A program made the position numbers and the translations under genes. This document shows positions 56,298 through 64,000 of a stretch of 64,000 nt of DNA, one piece after another. Positions within the stretch are counted from its first letter, which is position 1. Every line of letters starts with the position of its first letter. This DNA is from Streptomyces rhizosphaerihabitans (GTDB lineage Bacteria; Actinomycetota; Actinomycetes; Streptomycetales; Streptomycetaceae): the NCBI RefSeq assembly GCF_025399795.1, contig NZ_JAODTZ010000011.1, forward strand, positions 1 to 64,000. The letters run 5' to 3'. Under the pieces are notes generated by a model, which was not told the origin of the DNA, made no database searches, and worked only from the letters and a program-made list of their open reading frames with translations.

Positions 56298-57152
56298 ATG
56301 GACTTCCATCTGACGCAGAGCGTCTTCAGCGACCCGGGCGGTCCTGGCCTCGGCGAGCTGTCCAGTGATCCTCGGCAACTCGCGCTTCTCGCAAGGAATC
56401 TGATCATCCATCGGAACGAGGGCGAACGCTTCGGCCATGCCATCCCGGAGCGGCGGCTCCGCGAGGACGCGGAAGCGCGCTATATGACGGAGATGATGCG
56501 GATCCTGCGGGAGCGCTCGGAGGCGCCGCTGACCCGAGGGCGCGAGCCGGATGAACGGTTCGTCGGGACCTGCCGCGACTTCTCCCTGCTGCTGTGTTCG
56601 ATGCTGCGGGCGACGGGCACCCCCGCCCGGCTGCGCTGCGGATTCGCCACCTACTTCGTGGAAGGCTTCCACGACGACCACTGGGTCACCGAGTACCGTC
56701 CGACGGAGGGCGGCTGGCGGCTGGCGGACGCGCAGATCGCGTACGGCCCCTACGAGGTGGACTTCGATCCGCTGGATGTCCCGAGGGACCGGTTCGTCGT
56801 GGCGGGGCAGGCCTGGCGGGAGTGCCGGGCCGGCCGCGTAGACCCCGGCACCTTCGGCGTCGCCGGACTCCAAGGGATCAGGGGCCTGTGGTACGTCCGC
56901 GGCAGTGTCCTACGTGACCTGGCCGCCCTCAACGGCGTCGAGGTGCTTCCCTGGGACTGCTGGGGACCCGAGGTTCTCGACGACGCCGCCCTCACCGAGG
57001 ACGACCTCGCCCTGGCCGACGCCGTCGCCGCGGCCCGCACGGACGACGGGGTCCGACGCCTGTACCGGGACCCGCGCCTGACCGTCCCGGACGAGATCAC
57101 CTCGTACACGACCTATGCGGGCGTACGAAGGGTCACCCTTCCACGGAGCTGA
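56298..57152 (+). CDS. Transglutaminase-like domain protein
   Basis: The protein has 284 residues. The papain-like triad is C92 in FVGTCRDFSLLLCSMLRATG, H128 in GFHDDHWVTEY and D144 in WRLADAQIAYG. It has no signal peptide. Family members act as cysteine peptidases or acyltransferases. The substrate is unknown. The gene overlaps the convergent DUF4440-like gene by 20 bp. Confidence 0.88.
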   Translation: MDFHLTQSVFSDPGGPGLGELSSDPRQLALLARNLIIHRNEGERFGHAIPERRLREDAEARYMTEMMRILRERSEAPLTRGREPDERFVGTCRDFSLLLCSMLRATGTPARLRCGFATYFVEGFHDDHWVTEYRPTEGGWRLADAQIAYGPYEVDFDPLDVPRDRFVVAGQAWRECRAGRVDPGTFGVAGLQGIRGLWYVRGSVLRDLAALNGVEVLPWDCWGPEVLDDAALTEDDLALADAVAAARTDDGVRRLYRDPRLTVPDEITSYTTYAGVRRVTLPRS

Positions 57153-57510
57153 ACGGGGTGCCCTGGTGGAAGTACAGCAGCCACTCGGTGCCGGTGCGGC
57201 GCCACAGTGAACTCCGATGTGCCCGGCGGCCGTTGTTGTCGGTGTCGAACGTCAGATGGACCAGGTCGGCGGCGAGCTGGACGCCCTTCATGCGCGTGGT
57301 CGTGCTGCGGCCACCGGCTTCCGTGTCCGTCTCCGAGGCCAGCATCGCGACCGTCGAGGCGCGGTCCCAGATGTCTCCGGACGCGCCGAACTCGTAGAAG
57401 TCGGGGTGCAGCAGCGCGCCGACGAGGTCGGCCGAGCGGCGGACCGCCGGGTCGAGCAGGCGCAGTTCACACTCGATGGCGGCTTCGACGGCGGCATTGC
57501 GCTCAAGCAC
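57133..57510 (-). CDS. DUF4440 / NTF2-like protein
   Basis: The protein has 125 residues, one cone-shaped NTF2-like domain: AAIECELRLLDPAVRRSADL, LLHPDFYEFGASGDIWDRAS, and SSLWRRTGTEWLLYFHQGTP. It starts inside the end of the upstream DUF1697 gene (8-bp overlap). It probably binds a small molecule; the role is unknown. Confidence 0.88.
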   Translation of the reverse strand: MLERNAAVEAAIECELRLLDPAVRRSADLVGALLHPDFYEFGASGDIWDRASTVAMLASETDTEAGGRSTTTRMKGVQLAADLVHLTFDTDNNGRRAHRSSLWRRTGTEWLLYFHQGTPFSSVEG

Positions 57511-58051
57511 CGGTCAGCTCCTCCAGTTTGACGACGGTGTTCCAGTTCCGTGTGGTGGCGAGGACGCCCTTGAGGAGTCTGGGCTTCGCCAGGGCCTCCG
57601 CCAGCTTGGAACGGCCGAGACCGTCGGGTGCGTACAGGTAGAGGACACGGTCGCCGAGGCGGAACTCCTCGGGGAGGAAGGCCGCGGGCTCGACGGAGGC
57701 GAAGCGCGCGGCGTCGACGGGGTCCGAGAAGTACGTGACGTGCAGCTGCTTGGCCTCCAGTTCGGCGGCCGGGAACGGGCACGCCTCCTGGACGGCCTTC
57801 AGATAGCCGTGATCGCGGACGAGCACGCCGACGCCGAAGCCGAAATGCTTCTCGATGGCCCCGGAGAGCTCCTCGGCGAGGGATTCCTCGTCGCCGCGGC
57901 CGCTGCTGAACACCGCGTTCCCGCTCTGGAGATAGGTGCGGACGTCGCCGTATCCGAGGCCCTCCATCAGGGTGCGCAGCTCGGCCATCGGCACCTTCTT
58001 CGCGCCGCCCACATTGATGCCGCGCAACAGCGCCGCGTACGTCGTCGTCAT
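57503..58051 (-). CDS. DUF1697 protein
   Basis: The protein has 182 residues with the DUF1697 signature MTTTYAALLRGINVGGAKKV and VRTYLQSGNAVFSS, ending RNWNTVVKLEELT. The family has an alpha/beta fold of unknown function. It is translationally coupled to the DUF4440 gene. Confidence 0.9.
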   Translation of the reverse strand: MTTTYAALLRGINVGGAKKVPMAELRTLMEGLGYGDVRTYLQSGNAVFSSGRGDEESLAEELSGAIEKHFGFGVGVLVRDHGYLKAVQEACPFPAAELEAKQLHVTYFSDPVDAARFASVEPAAFLPEEFRLGDRVLYLYAPDGLGRSKLAEALAKPRLLKGVLATTRNWNTVVKLEELTGA

Positions 58052-58357
58052 CCGCCCACCTTAAAACGGCCGCCCTGCCCGCGCGGGTGGGCACGACGGC
58101 CGCGTTCCCCGAGGCTTGCTCCTCGGGCGGCCGGACCGGGCACGCCCCGCCGACCCCTGAGCGGCGTCCCCGAGAAGTGCCGTTGCGTGTAAGGGGCTTC
58201 TGTCCTCCCCAGTGCGGAGGCCCCGGGGTCCGCGGGGAGGAGCCGGCGTGCCGAGGGGTCACCGGACAGCACGACGAGACGCTCTTATCGGGGCCATACC
58301 TTCGATACAAAGGTGACGGCAGGGGGCTGTCACCGCACACAAAGGGGCTGGCCCGTC
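58052..58357. promoter_or_regulatory. Divergent spacer before the MMPL gene with ACCTT/AAGGT inverted repeat
   Basis: This 306-bp spacer has no supported gene. ACCTT (58298-58302) and AAGGT (58310-58314) form an inverted repeat with a 7-base spacer, 44 bp before the MMPL start, in the least GC-rich part. It may be a regulator site or promoter. Confidence 0.4.
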
Positions 58358-60631
58358 ATGGGGAACGGAGACACACGGGTGCGGGGCATCGCCGCGCGAG
58401 CAGGCGGCTGGAGCGCCCGGCACCGATGGGCGGCCGTCGGAATCTGGGTGCTGTTCGTCGTCCTGGCGATGGGCCTCGGCTCCGCGGCGGGCCGCGTCGA
58501 CGTCAAGGAGAGCGACCAGCTCAAGGGGGAGACGCACACCGCAGCCAAGATCATCGAGGACGCCGGCATCAAGGAGCCGGCCAGTGAGACGGTCCTGATC
58601 CAGGCGAAGGACGCGGGCGCCAAGGCCACGGACACCGAGTTCAGGGGCGCGGTCGCCGCGGTCGTCAAGGCAGTCGGCGCCACCGGTCGGGTCACGGACG
58701 TGACATCGCCGTACGACACCGGGACGATCTCGAAGGACGGCCGCAGCGCGCTCGTGCAGTTCGACATGCGCGGCGACTCCGAGACGGCGGGCGACCGCGT
58801 CGAGCCCGTGCTGAACGCCGTCCAGGGCGTGCAGAAGGACCATGCCGGGCTGCGGATCGAGGAGATCGGCGGCGCCAGCATGAAGAAGCAGTACGACGAC
58901 GCGTTCGGCGACGACTTCCAGAAGGCCGAACTCTCCGCCGTGCCCGTGGCGCTCGGCATCCTGCTGATCGCGTTCGGCGCGCTCGTGGCGGCGCTGCTTC
59001 CGGTGGCGCTCGCGGTCACCGCCATCATGGCGACGATGGGTCTGATGGGCGTGGTCAGCCACCTGATGCCGATGAGCGACACGGCCAACTCGGTGATGCT
59101 GCTGGTGGGTCTGGCCGTCGGTGTCGACTACTGCCTGTTCTATCTGCGGCGTGAGCGCGAGGAGCGGGAGGCGGGGCGCGACGCCGGCACGGCGCTGCGG
59201 ATCGCCGCCGCGACCAGTGGCCGCGCCATCATCGTCTCCGGTGTCACCGTGTGCGTGGCGATGGCGGGCATGCTCTTCACCGGGCTCGCCGAGTTCGAGG
59301 CGATGGGCCTGGCCTCGCTGATGGTCGTCGCCGTCGCCATGGTCGGTTCGGTCACCGTGCTGCCCGCGCTGCTCTCCCTGCTCGGCGAGCGCGTCGAGAA
59401 GGGCCGCATCCCGTTCCTGCACCGGGCCAAGCGGCCCGCCGCGAACGGCGGCCGGAGCAACCGCCGTCCGGCCGACGAGGGCAGCCGGTTCTGGGGCGCC
59501 GTCCTGCGCGTGGTGCTCGCCCGGCCCGCGATCTCCCTGGTCGTCGCGACGGGCGCGCTGCTCGCCATCGCCGCTCCGGCGCTCGGAATGAAGACCCAAC
59601 AGCTCACCCTGGACAAGGAGTTCGGCAACTCGCTGTCGATCGTCGGCACGTACAACCGGCTCAACGACGCCTTCCCCGGCGGCTCCGAGCCGGCCGAGGT
59701 GATCGTCAAGGCGCGGGACATCAACGCCGCCGAGGTGAAGGCCGCGCTCGCCGACTTCCGCGCGGCGGCCGTCAGTTCGGGTGCCTCGCGCGGTCCGGTC
59801 GACATCAAGGTGCACGCGGAGCACAACGTCGCCTTCGTCTACGTCCCGCTGGTCGGCGGCTCCGACCAGGACAAGGCGGAGAAGAGCCTGGAGCTGCTGC
59901 GTGACAAGGTACGCCCGCAGACGCTCGGGAAGGTCGACGGGCTGCAGGCACCGATCACCGGACAGGTCGCGGGATCGCACGACTTCAACGACCAGCTGAT
60001 CGGCTCGGTGACCCCGGTCTTCGCCTTCGTGGTCGTCTTCGCCTTCCTCCTGATGCTGCTCTCCTTCCGCTCGCTGACGATCGCGATCACCTCGATCGTG
60101 CTCAACCTCCTCTCGGTGGCGGCCGCCTACGGCATCCTGGTCGCGGTCTTCCAGCACGGCTGGGGCGCGTCCCTGGTGGGCGCGGCGGGCGTCGGCGCGA
60201 TCGTCGCCTGGCTGCCGCTGTTCCTCTTCGTGATCCTCTTCGGGCTCTCGATGGACTACCACGTGTTCGTGGTCTCCCGGATCCGGGAGGCACGGCTGCG
60301 GGGCCGCAGCACCAAGGACGCGATCCGGCACGGAGTGGTCACCACGGCCGGTGTCGTCACCAGCGCCGCCGTCATCATGGTCGCCGTCTTCGCGATCTTC
60401 GGGACGCTGTCCATGCAGTCCATGAAGCAGATGGGTGTGGGCCTGGCGGCCGCGGTGCTCATCGACGCGACGATCATCCGGGGTGTCCTGCTCCCCGCGG
60501 TGATGGCGCTGCTCGGCGAGCGCAACTGGTACCTGCCGAAGTGGCTGAACCGGATGCCCGACCTCACCCACGACGAGGCACCCGAGGCCGTCGCGCCGCC
60601 GGTGCCGCAGGGCGAGCGGGCCGGGGTGTAG
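58358..60631 (+). CDS. MMPL-family RND transporter
   Basis: The protein has 757 residues with two MMPL halves. Each has a first helix (AVGIWVLFVVLAMGLGSAAG; ISLVVATGALLAIAAPALGM), an extracellular porter loop, then five helices. The signature aspartates of the proton relay fall in SMDYHVFVVSRIREA and in LAVGVDYCLFYLRRERE. It exports lipids or hydrophobic compounds by proton antiport. No regulator is adjacent. Confidence 0.93.
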   Translation: MGNGDTRVRGIAARAGGWSARHRWAAVGIWVLFVVLAMGLGSAAGRVDVKESDQLKGETHTAAKIIEDAGIKEPASETVLIQAKDAGAKATDTEFRGAVAAVVKAVGATGRVTDVTSPYDTGTISKDGRSALVQFDMRGDSETAGDRVEPVLNAVQGVQKDHAGLRIEEIGGASMKKQYDDAFGDDFQKAELSAVPVALGILLIAFGALVAALLPVALAVTAIMATMGLMGVVSHLMPMSDTANSVMLLVGLAVGVDYCLFYLRREREEREAGRDAGTALRIAAATSGRAIIVSGVTVCVAMAGMLFTGLAEFEAMGLASLMVVAVAMVGSVTVLPALLSLLGERVEKGRIPFLHRAKRPAANGGRSNRRPADEGSRFWGAVLRVVLARPAISLVVATGALLAIAAPALGMKTQQLTLDKEFGNSLSIVGTYNRLNDAFPGGSEPAEVIVKARDINAAEVKAALADFRAAAVSSGASRGPVDIKVHAEHNVAFVYVPLVGGSDQDKAEKSLELLRDKVRPQTLGKVDGLQAPITGQVAGSHDFNDQLIGSVTPVFAFVVVFAFLLMLLSFRSLTIAITSIVLNLLSVAAAYGILVAVFQHGWGASLVGAAGVGAIVAWLPLFLFVILFGLSMDYHVFVVSRIREARLRGRSTKDAIRHGVVTTAGVVTSAAVIMVAVFAIFGTLSMQSMKQMGVGLAAAVLIDATIIRGVLLPAVMALLGERNWYLPKWLNRMPDLTHDEAPEAVAPPVPQGERAGV

Positions 60632-60663
60632 CCGGTCGCAACCGGCTACCGCAACGGCCGGCT

Positions 60664-60728
60664 CGAACACCGGCCGGAACCATCCGCCCGAACCACCGGC
60701 CGGAACCACCGGCGCGAACCACCGCGCA
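60664..60728. repeat. Five tandem 12-13 bp GAACCACCGGC-type units
   Basis: GAACACCGGCCG, GAACCATCCGCCC, GAACCACCGGCCG, GAACCACCGGCGC and GAACCACCGCGC follow one another directly downstream of the MMPL gene. No coding signal is seen. Confidence 0.75.
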
Positions 60729-60735
60729 CCTTTCA

Positions 60736-60777
60736 GGGCCTGTAGGCCCCCTCCTCCCGGAGGGGGCCTACAGGCCC
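60736..60777 (+). terminator. Strong terminator after the MMPL gene
   Basis: An 18-bp perfect stem, GGGCCTGTAGGCCCCCTC (60736-60753) with its complement (60760-60777), loop CTCCCG. Confidence 0.85.
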
Positions 60778-60921
60778 TTCGCGCAGGTGGTCACGCCGTA
60801 CGGGCGGTGCGGGCCGTCGAGGCAACGCGCACCCGGTCCCACCTGTGGGAATGCGACACTGGCCGATGGACGGCGGGCACTCGGAGCCGCCGTGGGCGAG
60901 GGGCACGCCGGCGGCGCGCCC

Positions 60922-60944
60922 GGGCCTGTCGGACGGACAGGCCC
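60922..60944. repeat. GGGCCTGTC inverted repeat before the phosphotransferase
   Basis: GGGCCTGTC (60922-60930) and GACAGGCCC (60936-60944) with a 5-base loop, 20 bp before the start at 60964. The arm shares GGCCTGTC with the ends of the MITE-like element at 32240. Confidence 0.5.
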
Positions 60945-60963
60945 CAGGACACGGAGGCGAGCG

Positions 60964-61827
60964 ATGGACGAGGCACGGGCGCGGGACGTACTGGCCGCGG
61001 CGAAGGTACTGCCGGGGCCGGTGTTGGAGGCGTCACTCCTCGCCCTCGGCGAGAACGCGGTGTTCGCCGCCGACGACCTGGTCGTCAAGGTGGGGCGCGA
61101 CGCCGAACTCCTCGACCGCGCGCGCCGGGAACTGGACATCGCCGCCTGGCTCGCCGAGTCGGGCGTCCCGGCGGTGCGGGCCGCGGAGCCCGAGCCGCTG
61201 CTGGTCGACGGACACCCCGTGACGGTGTGGCACCGGCTGCCCGATCCCGTCCGCCCCGCCGAGCCGCGCGATCTGGCCGGACTGCTGCGGATCGTGCACG
61301 CGCTGCCCTCCCCCTCCTTCGCCCTGCCGCCCCGCGAACTCCTCGGCGGTGTGGAGCGCTGGCTACGTCTCGCGGGCGACGTGATCGACCCCGTGGACGC
61401 GGCGTATCTGCGGGAGCGGCGCGACGGCTTCGCCGCGGCCGCCGCCGCGCTCACCCCGCAGCTGCCGCCGGGCCCGATCCACGGTGACGCGCTGCCCCGC
61501 AACGTCCATGTCGGCCCGGACGGCCCGGTCCTGGTCGACCTGGAGACCTTCTCCGCCGATCTGCGCGAGCACGACCTGGTGGTCATGGCCCTCTCCCGCG
61601 ACCGCTACGGGCTTCCCCCCGAGGGGTACGACTCCTTCACCTCGGCGTACGGCTGGGACGTGCGCGCGTGGGAGGGCTGCTCCGTCCTGCGGGGCGCACG
61701 CGAGACCGCCAGCTGCGCCTGGGTCGCCCAGCACGCGCCGACGAACCCCAAGGCGCTGGCCGAGTTCGAGCGCCGGGTGGCGTCGTTGCGGGACGGCGAC
61801 GAGACGGTGCGCTGGTACCCGTTCTGA
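60964..61827 (+). CDS. Aminoglycoside phosphotransferase-family kinase
   Basis: The protein has 287 residues. The start ATG has GGAGG 8 bp upstream. Residues 25-50 carry the nucleotide-binding segment (NAVFAADDLVVKVGRDA). The catalytic loop is GPIHGDALPRNVHVGPDG and the magnesium motif LVDLETF. The family includes aminoglycoside and other small-molecule kinases. The substrate is unknown, and resistance cannot be assumed. Confidence 0.88.
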   Translation: MDEARARDVLAAAKVLPGPVLEASLLALGENAVFAADDLVVKVGRDAELLDRARRELDIAAWLAESGVPAVRAAEPEPLLVDGHPVTVWHRLPDPVRPAEPRDLAGLLRIVHALPSPSFALPPRELLGGVERWLRLAGDVIDPVDAAYLRERRDGFAAAAAALTPQLPPGPIHGDALPRNVHVGPDGPVLVDLETFSADLREHDLVVMALSRDRYGLPPEGYDSFTSAYGWDVRAWEGCSVLRGARETASCAWVAQHAPTNPKALAEFERRVASLRDGDETVRWYPF

Positions 61828-61914
61828 CCTGACGCCGGGCATCCGCCCCCGCACCGGCGTCGCCCGACGCCCCCACCACCGCATCCGAGCCCCCACCCTG
61901 GCCGGACCCGGTGC

Positions 61915-62025
61915 CCCTGTCCGATGGCGGGGTGCGCGCGGACGGTGGAAGGGTGCGCGCAGACGCCGACGGGCGCGCGCGGACACTGGCAGGCGCGCGG
62001 ACACTGGCGGGCGCGCGCAAACGGC
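61915..62025. repeat. GGCGCGCGCGGACACTGGC tandem repeats
   Basis: Four to five degenerate units of 15-19 bp (GGTGCGCGCGGACGGTGG, GGCGCGCGCGGACACTGGC, AGGCGCGCGGACACTGGC and similar) fill the spacer between the convergent phosphotransferase and exonuclease. Confidence 0.7.
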
Positions 62026-62096
62026 ACGCCTCACCACGTCCGGACCTCGTCACCGTCTCCGGTGGCGGATGCGCACAGGTGGGCCCCGGGATCGGG

Positions 62097-62819
62097 TCAG
62101 ACCCTTTCGTCCGCCAGGTCCCGCAGCGGCCAGGTCCCGTCCACCACAGCGTCCGCCTCACCCTTGCGGCGCAGGAAGGACTGGAAGTCCGCCGCCCATT
62201 CCGCGTACCACTCGATCTGGCGGCGGTGCAGCTCGACGGGGCCGAGGGCCGCGACCTTGGGGTGGCGGCCGGCTATCGCGCAGGCGAGCCGGCCCGCGGC
62301 AAGGGCGTCGGCCGAGGCGTCGTGGGCGGAGTCCAGGACCACCCCGTACTCGGTGCAGACCGCTTCGAGGTTGCGCTTGCCCCGGCGGTATCGGTCGACG
62401 GAGCGGTCGATCGTGTACGGGTCGATGACCGGGGCCGGGTCGATGCCGCCCAGCCGCTCGCGCAGCGACGGCAGTCCGTACCGCCGCAGCTCGGCGGAGA
62501 GCAGTGTCAGGTCGAAGGCCGCGTTGTACGCGACGACCGGAACGCCGGTCCGCCAGTAGGTGACGAGGACGCCCGCGATCGCGTCGGCGACCTCGTCGGC
62601 CGGCCGGCCCTCGGTGGTCGCCCGCTCATTGGTGATCCCGTGCACCGCCACCGCGTCGACCGGGATCTCCACGCCCGGATCGGCCAGCCACTCGCGGCGG
62701 CCCAGCGGCTCTCCGCCCTTGACCTCTATCACGGCCCCCGTGACGATGCGCGACTCGCGCGGATCGGTCCCGGTCGTCTCCAGGTCGAAGCCGATCAGCA
62801 GCTCCCGGTGCCAGCCCAT
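62097..62819 (-). CDS. DEDDh 3'-5' exonuclease (DnaQ-like)
   Basis: The protein has 240 residues from the ATG of MGWHRELL. ExoI is IGFDLETTGTD (D12, E14); ExoII is VVAYNAAFDLTLL; ExoIII is LDSAHDASADALAA with His before Asp, marking the DEDDh subtype. There is no polymerase or helicase fusion. It is probably an accessory proofreading or RNA/DNA trimming enzyme. Confidence 0.93.
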   Translation of the reverse strand: MGWHRELLIGFDLETTGTDPRESRIVTGAVIEVKGGEPLGRREWLADPGVEIPVDAVAVHGITNERATTEGRPADEVADAIAGVLVTYWRTGVPVVAYNAAFDLTLLSAELRRYGLPSLRERLGGIDPAPVIDPYTIDRSVDRYRRGKRNLEAVCTEYGVVLDSAHDASADALAAGRLACAIAGRHPKVAALGPVELHRRQIEWYAEWAADFQSFLRRKGEADAVVDGTWPLRDLADERV

Positions 62820-62924
62820 GGGTGGCCCCCCTTCTTCGTGGTGCTTTCCCCCAGTGGTCTCCACGATCCCATGAGCCACTGACAATCCGAGGACCGCGTT
62901 CCACTCGGCCGCTGAGAACGGCCT

Positions 62925-64000
62925 TCAGGACACCGGCCGCGAATCGGACCAAGCCACCTCGAACTCCTCACGATAAGTGGGGAAAAGTCCCTCTTCATTG
63001 CTTTCATCCGGTTTGAGCACTCGATTTCCACCGCGCAGCACCAGAACCGGGGCCTCCATGCCACGGGTGCGGCGCAGATACGACTGCACGACCGCGACGC
63101 CGTCGGAGCCGTCCCCGTCCACGAGGTAGGCGGTGAAGCGGGGCGTCTCGTCGTAGACCTGGATCTCGAAGGCGTCCGGGTCGCGCAGCCGGGACCTCAC
63201 CCGCCGCATGTGCAGGATGTTCATCTCCACCGCCCGGCTCAACTCGCCGCGCTTGATGCCGAGTTCGCGCTCACGGCGCTTGACCGCACTGGACGCGGGG
63301 TTCAGGAACAGCAGCCGCGTCCGGCAACCGGACTCGGCGAGACGGACCAGCCGGCGCCCGGAGAAGTTCTGCACCAGCAGGTTGAGGCCGATACCGATCG
63401 CGTCGAGTCGGCGGGCCCCGCCGAAGAGGTCCTCGGCGGGGAACTGGCGCAGCAGCCGAACCCGGTCGGAGTGCACACCGACGACGTCCGCGTAGCGGTC
63501 GCCCACGAGGTTCTCCACGGCGTCCACGGGCAGCCGGCGTGCGGAGGGCACGTCGCTCCCGGCGCCGAGGATCTCCAGGAGCTTCGCGGCGGCCCGCTCG
63601 GCCTGGCCCAGCACGGCCTCGGACAGAGCCCGGTTGCGCGACACGACGTTCCGGGTCACTTCCAGCTCGTCCAGGGCGAGTTCGACATCCCGGCGCTCGT
63701 CGAAGTAGGGCTCGAAGCACGGCCAGTGCTGCACCATCAGCTCGCGCAGCTGGGGCAACGTGAGGAAGCTGAGCACGTTGTCGTCGGCCGGGTCGAGCAA
63801 GTACCCCTTGCGACGGCTGACTTCGCGCACGGCGACGGCGCGCTGCACCCACTCCTGGCCGGCCGGTCCCGCGGCGGCGACCACCCAGTCGTCGCCGCCG
63901 TGGACGGGTTCGTAGATGGGACGGAGAACAGCGGCCACGACCGCGCGCAGCCGCTGTTCGACCAGGTTCAGCCAGATGTAGGCGCGTCCGGCCCGCTGGG
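62925..64000 (-). CDS. SAV2148-family HEPN-domain protein, 5' end outside the window
   Basis: The visible 358 residues begin in mid-gene (RAGRAYIWLNLVEQRLRAVV) and end EEFEVAWSDSRPVS. Conserved blocks include RRKGYLLDPADDNVLSFLTL, LMVQHWPCFEPYFDERRDVE, ELEVTRNVVSRNRALSEAVL (a HEPN-type RNxxxH-less variant) and LDAIGIGLNLLVQNFSGRRL. This Streptomyces family is recalled as SAV2148-like HEPN proteins of unknown function. The start lies to the right of the window. Confidence 0.9.
   Translation of the reverse strand, partial: QRAGRAYIWLNLVEQRLRAVVAAVLRPIYEPVHGGDDWVVAAAGPAGQEWVQRAVAVREVSRRKGYLLDPADDNVLSFLTLPQLRELMVQHWPCFEPYFDERRDVELALDELEVTRNVVSRNRALSEAVLGQAERAAAKLLEILGAGSDVPSARRLPVDAVENLVGDRYADVVGVHSDRVRLLRQFPAEDLFGGARRLDAIGIGLNLLVQNFSGRRLVRLAESGCRTRLLFLNPASSAVKRRERELGIKRGELSRAVEMNILHMRRVRSRLRDPDAFEIQVYDETPRFTAYLVDGDGSDGVAVVQSYLRRTRGMEAPVLVLRGGNRVLKPDESNEEGLFPTYREEFEVAWSDSRPVS

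Noticed and set aside
60964..61827. Aminoglycoside resistance gene
   Set aside because: It has only general kinase motifs; the family is broad and no resistance context is present.

Overview
The window is chromosomal DNA from a Streptomyces-type actinomycete. GC content is very high, codon third positions are almost always G or C, GTG and TTG starts are common, several secreted proteins carry twin-arginine signals, and the sulfur-assimilation operon has the actinobacterial gene order. There are about 58 protein genes, one transposon of the IS200/IS605 type, one MITE-like element, and several AT-poor spacers filled with degenerate tandem repeats. No rRNA, tRNA or CRISPR array was seen. Layout, left to right: 0.2-2 kb encodes a membrane protein joining a sigma-factor-like domain, a zinc anti-sigma-like motif, a transmembrane helix and an outside cellulose-binding module. 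2-6 kb holds an orphan radical SAM enzyme, an alpha/beta hydrolase and a 2-hydroxyacid dehydrogenase. 6.2-15.3 kb is a carbohydrate locus: alditol oxidase, a ROK regulator, a three-gene sugar ABC importer and a LacZ-type GH2 beta-galactosidase. 15.4-21.8 kb has a Tat-exported PHP-domain phosphoesterase with a coupled unknown gene, TetR and Lrp/AsnC regulators, a DJ-1 protein and a rhomboid protease. 21.8-28.3 kb is a pectin (rhamnogalacturonan I) set: DUF2264, CE12 acetylesterase, PL4 lyase and a GH43 galactanase-like enzyme with CBM13. 28.3-37.9 kb is mixed: LysR/SDR pair, nitroreductase, homocysteine methyltransferase with a MITE at its stop codon, carboxylesterase, ThuA-like protein, VOC protein, AraC regulator and a BrkB membrane protein. 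37.9-39.75 kb is the IS200/IS605 element with an intact-looking TnpB and a decayed TnpA, immediately followed by an AidB-like acyl-CoA dehydrogenase. 41.6-45.1 kb has a TTA-containing GAF regulator, a secreted orphan and a GNAT. 45.3-54.8 kb is a complete assimilatory sulfate operon: cysteine-type leader peptide, sulfite reductase, zinc-ribbon protein, cysH, cysC, cysD, cysN, sulfonate-type ABC importer and sirohydrochlorin chelatase. The remainder carries small enzymes, an MMPL exporter, a phosphotransferase, a DEDDh exonuclease and a SAV2148-family HEPN protein cut by the right edge. Working together: the sulfur operon reduces sulfate through APS to sulfite and sulfide, imports sulfonates as an alternative source, and makes the siroheme precursor for its own reductase. 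The galactoside importer and beta-galactosidase form a transport-and-hydrolysis pathway probably controlled by the adjacent ROK protein. The RG-I genes deacetylate, cleave and trim pectin outside the cell. Together with the cellulose-binding regulator at the left edge, the window reads as a plant-polymer-using soil organism. All calls are from reading the sequence; no database search was run.
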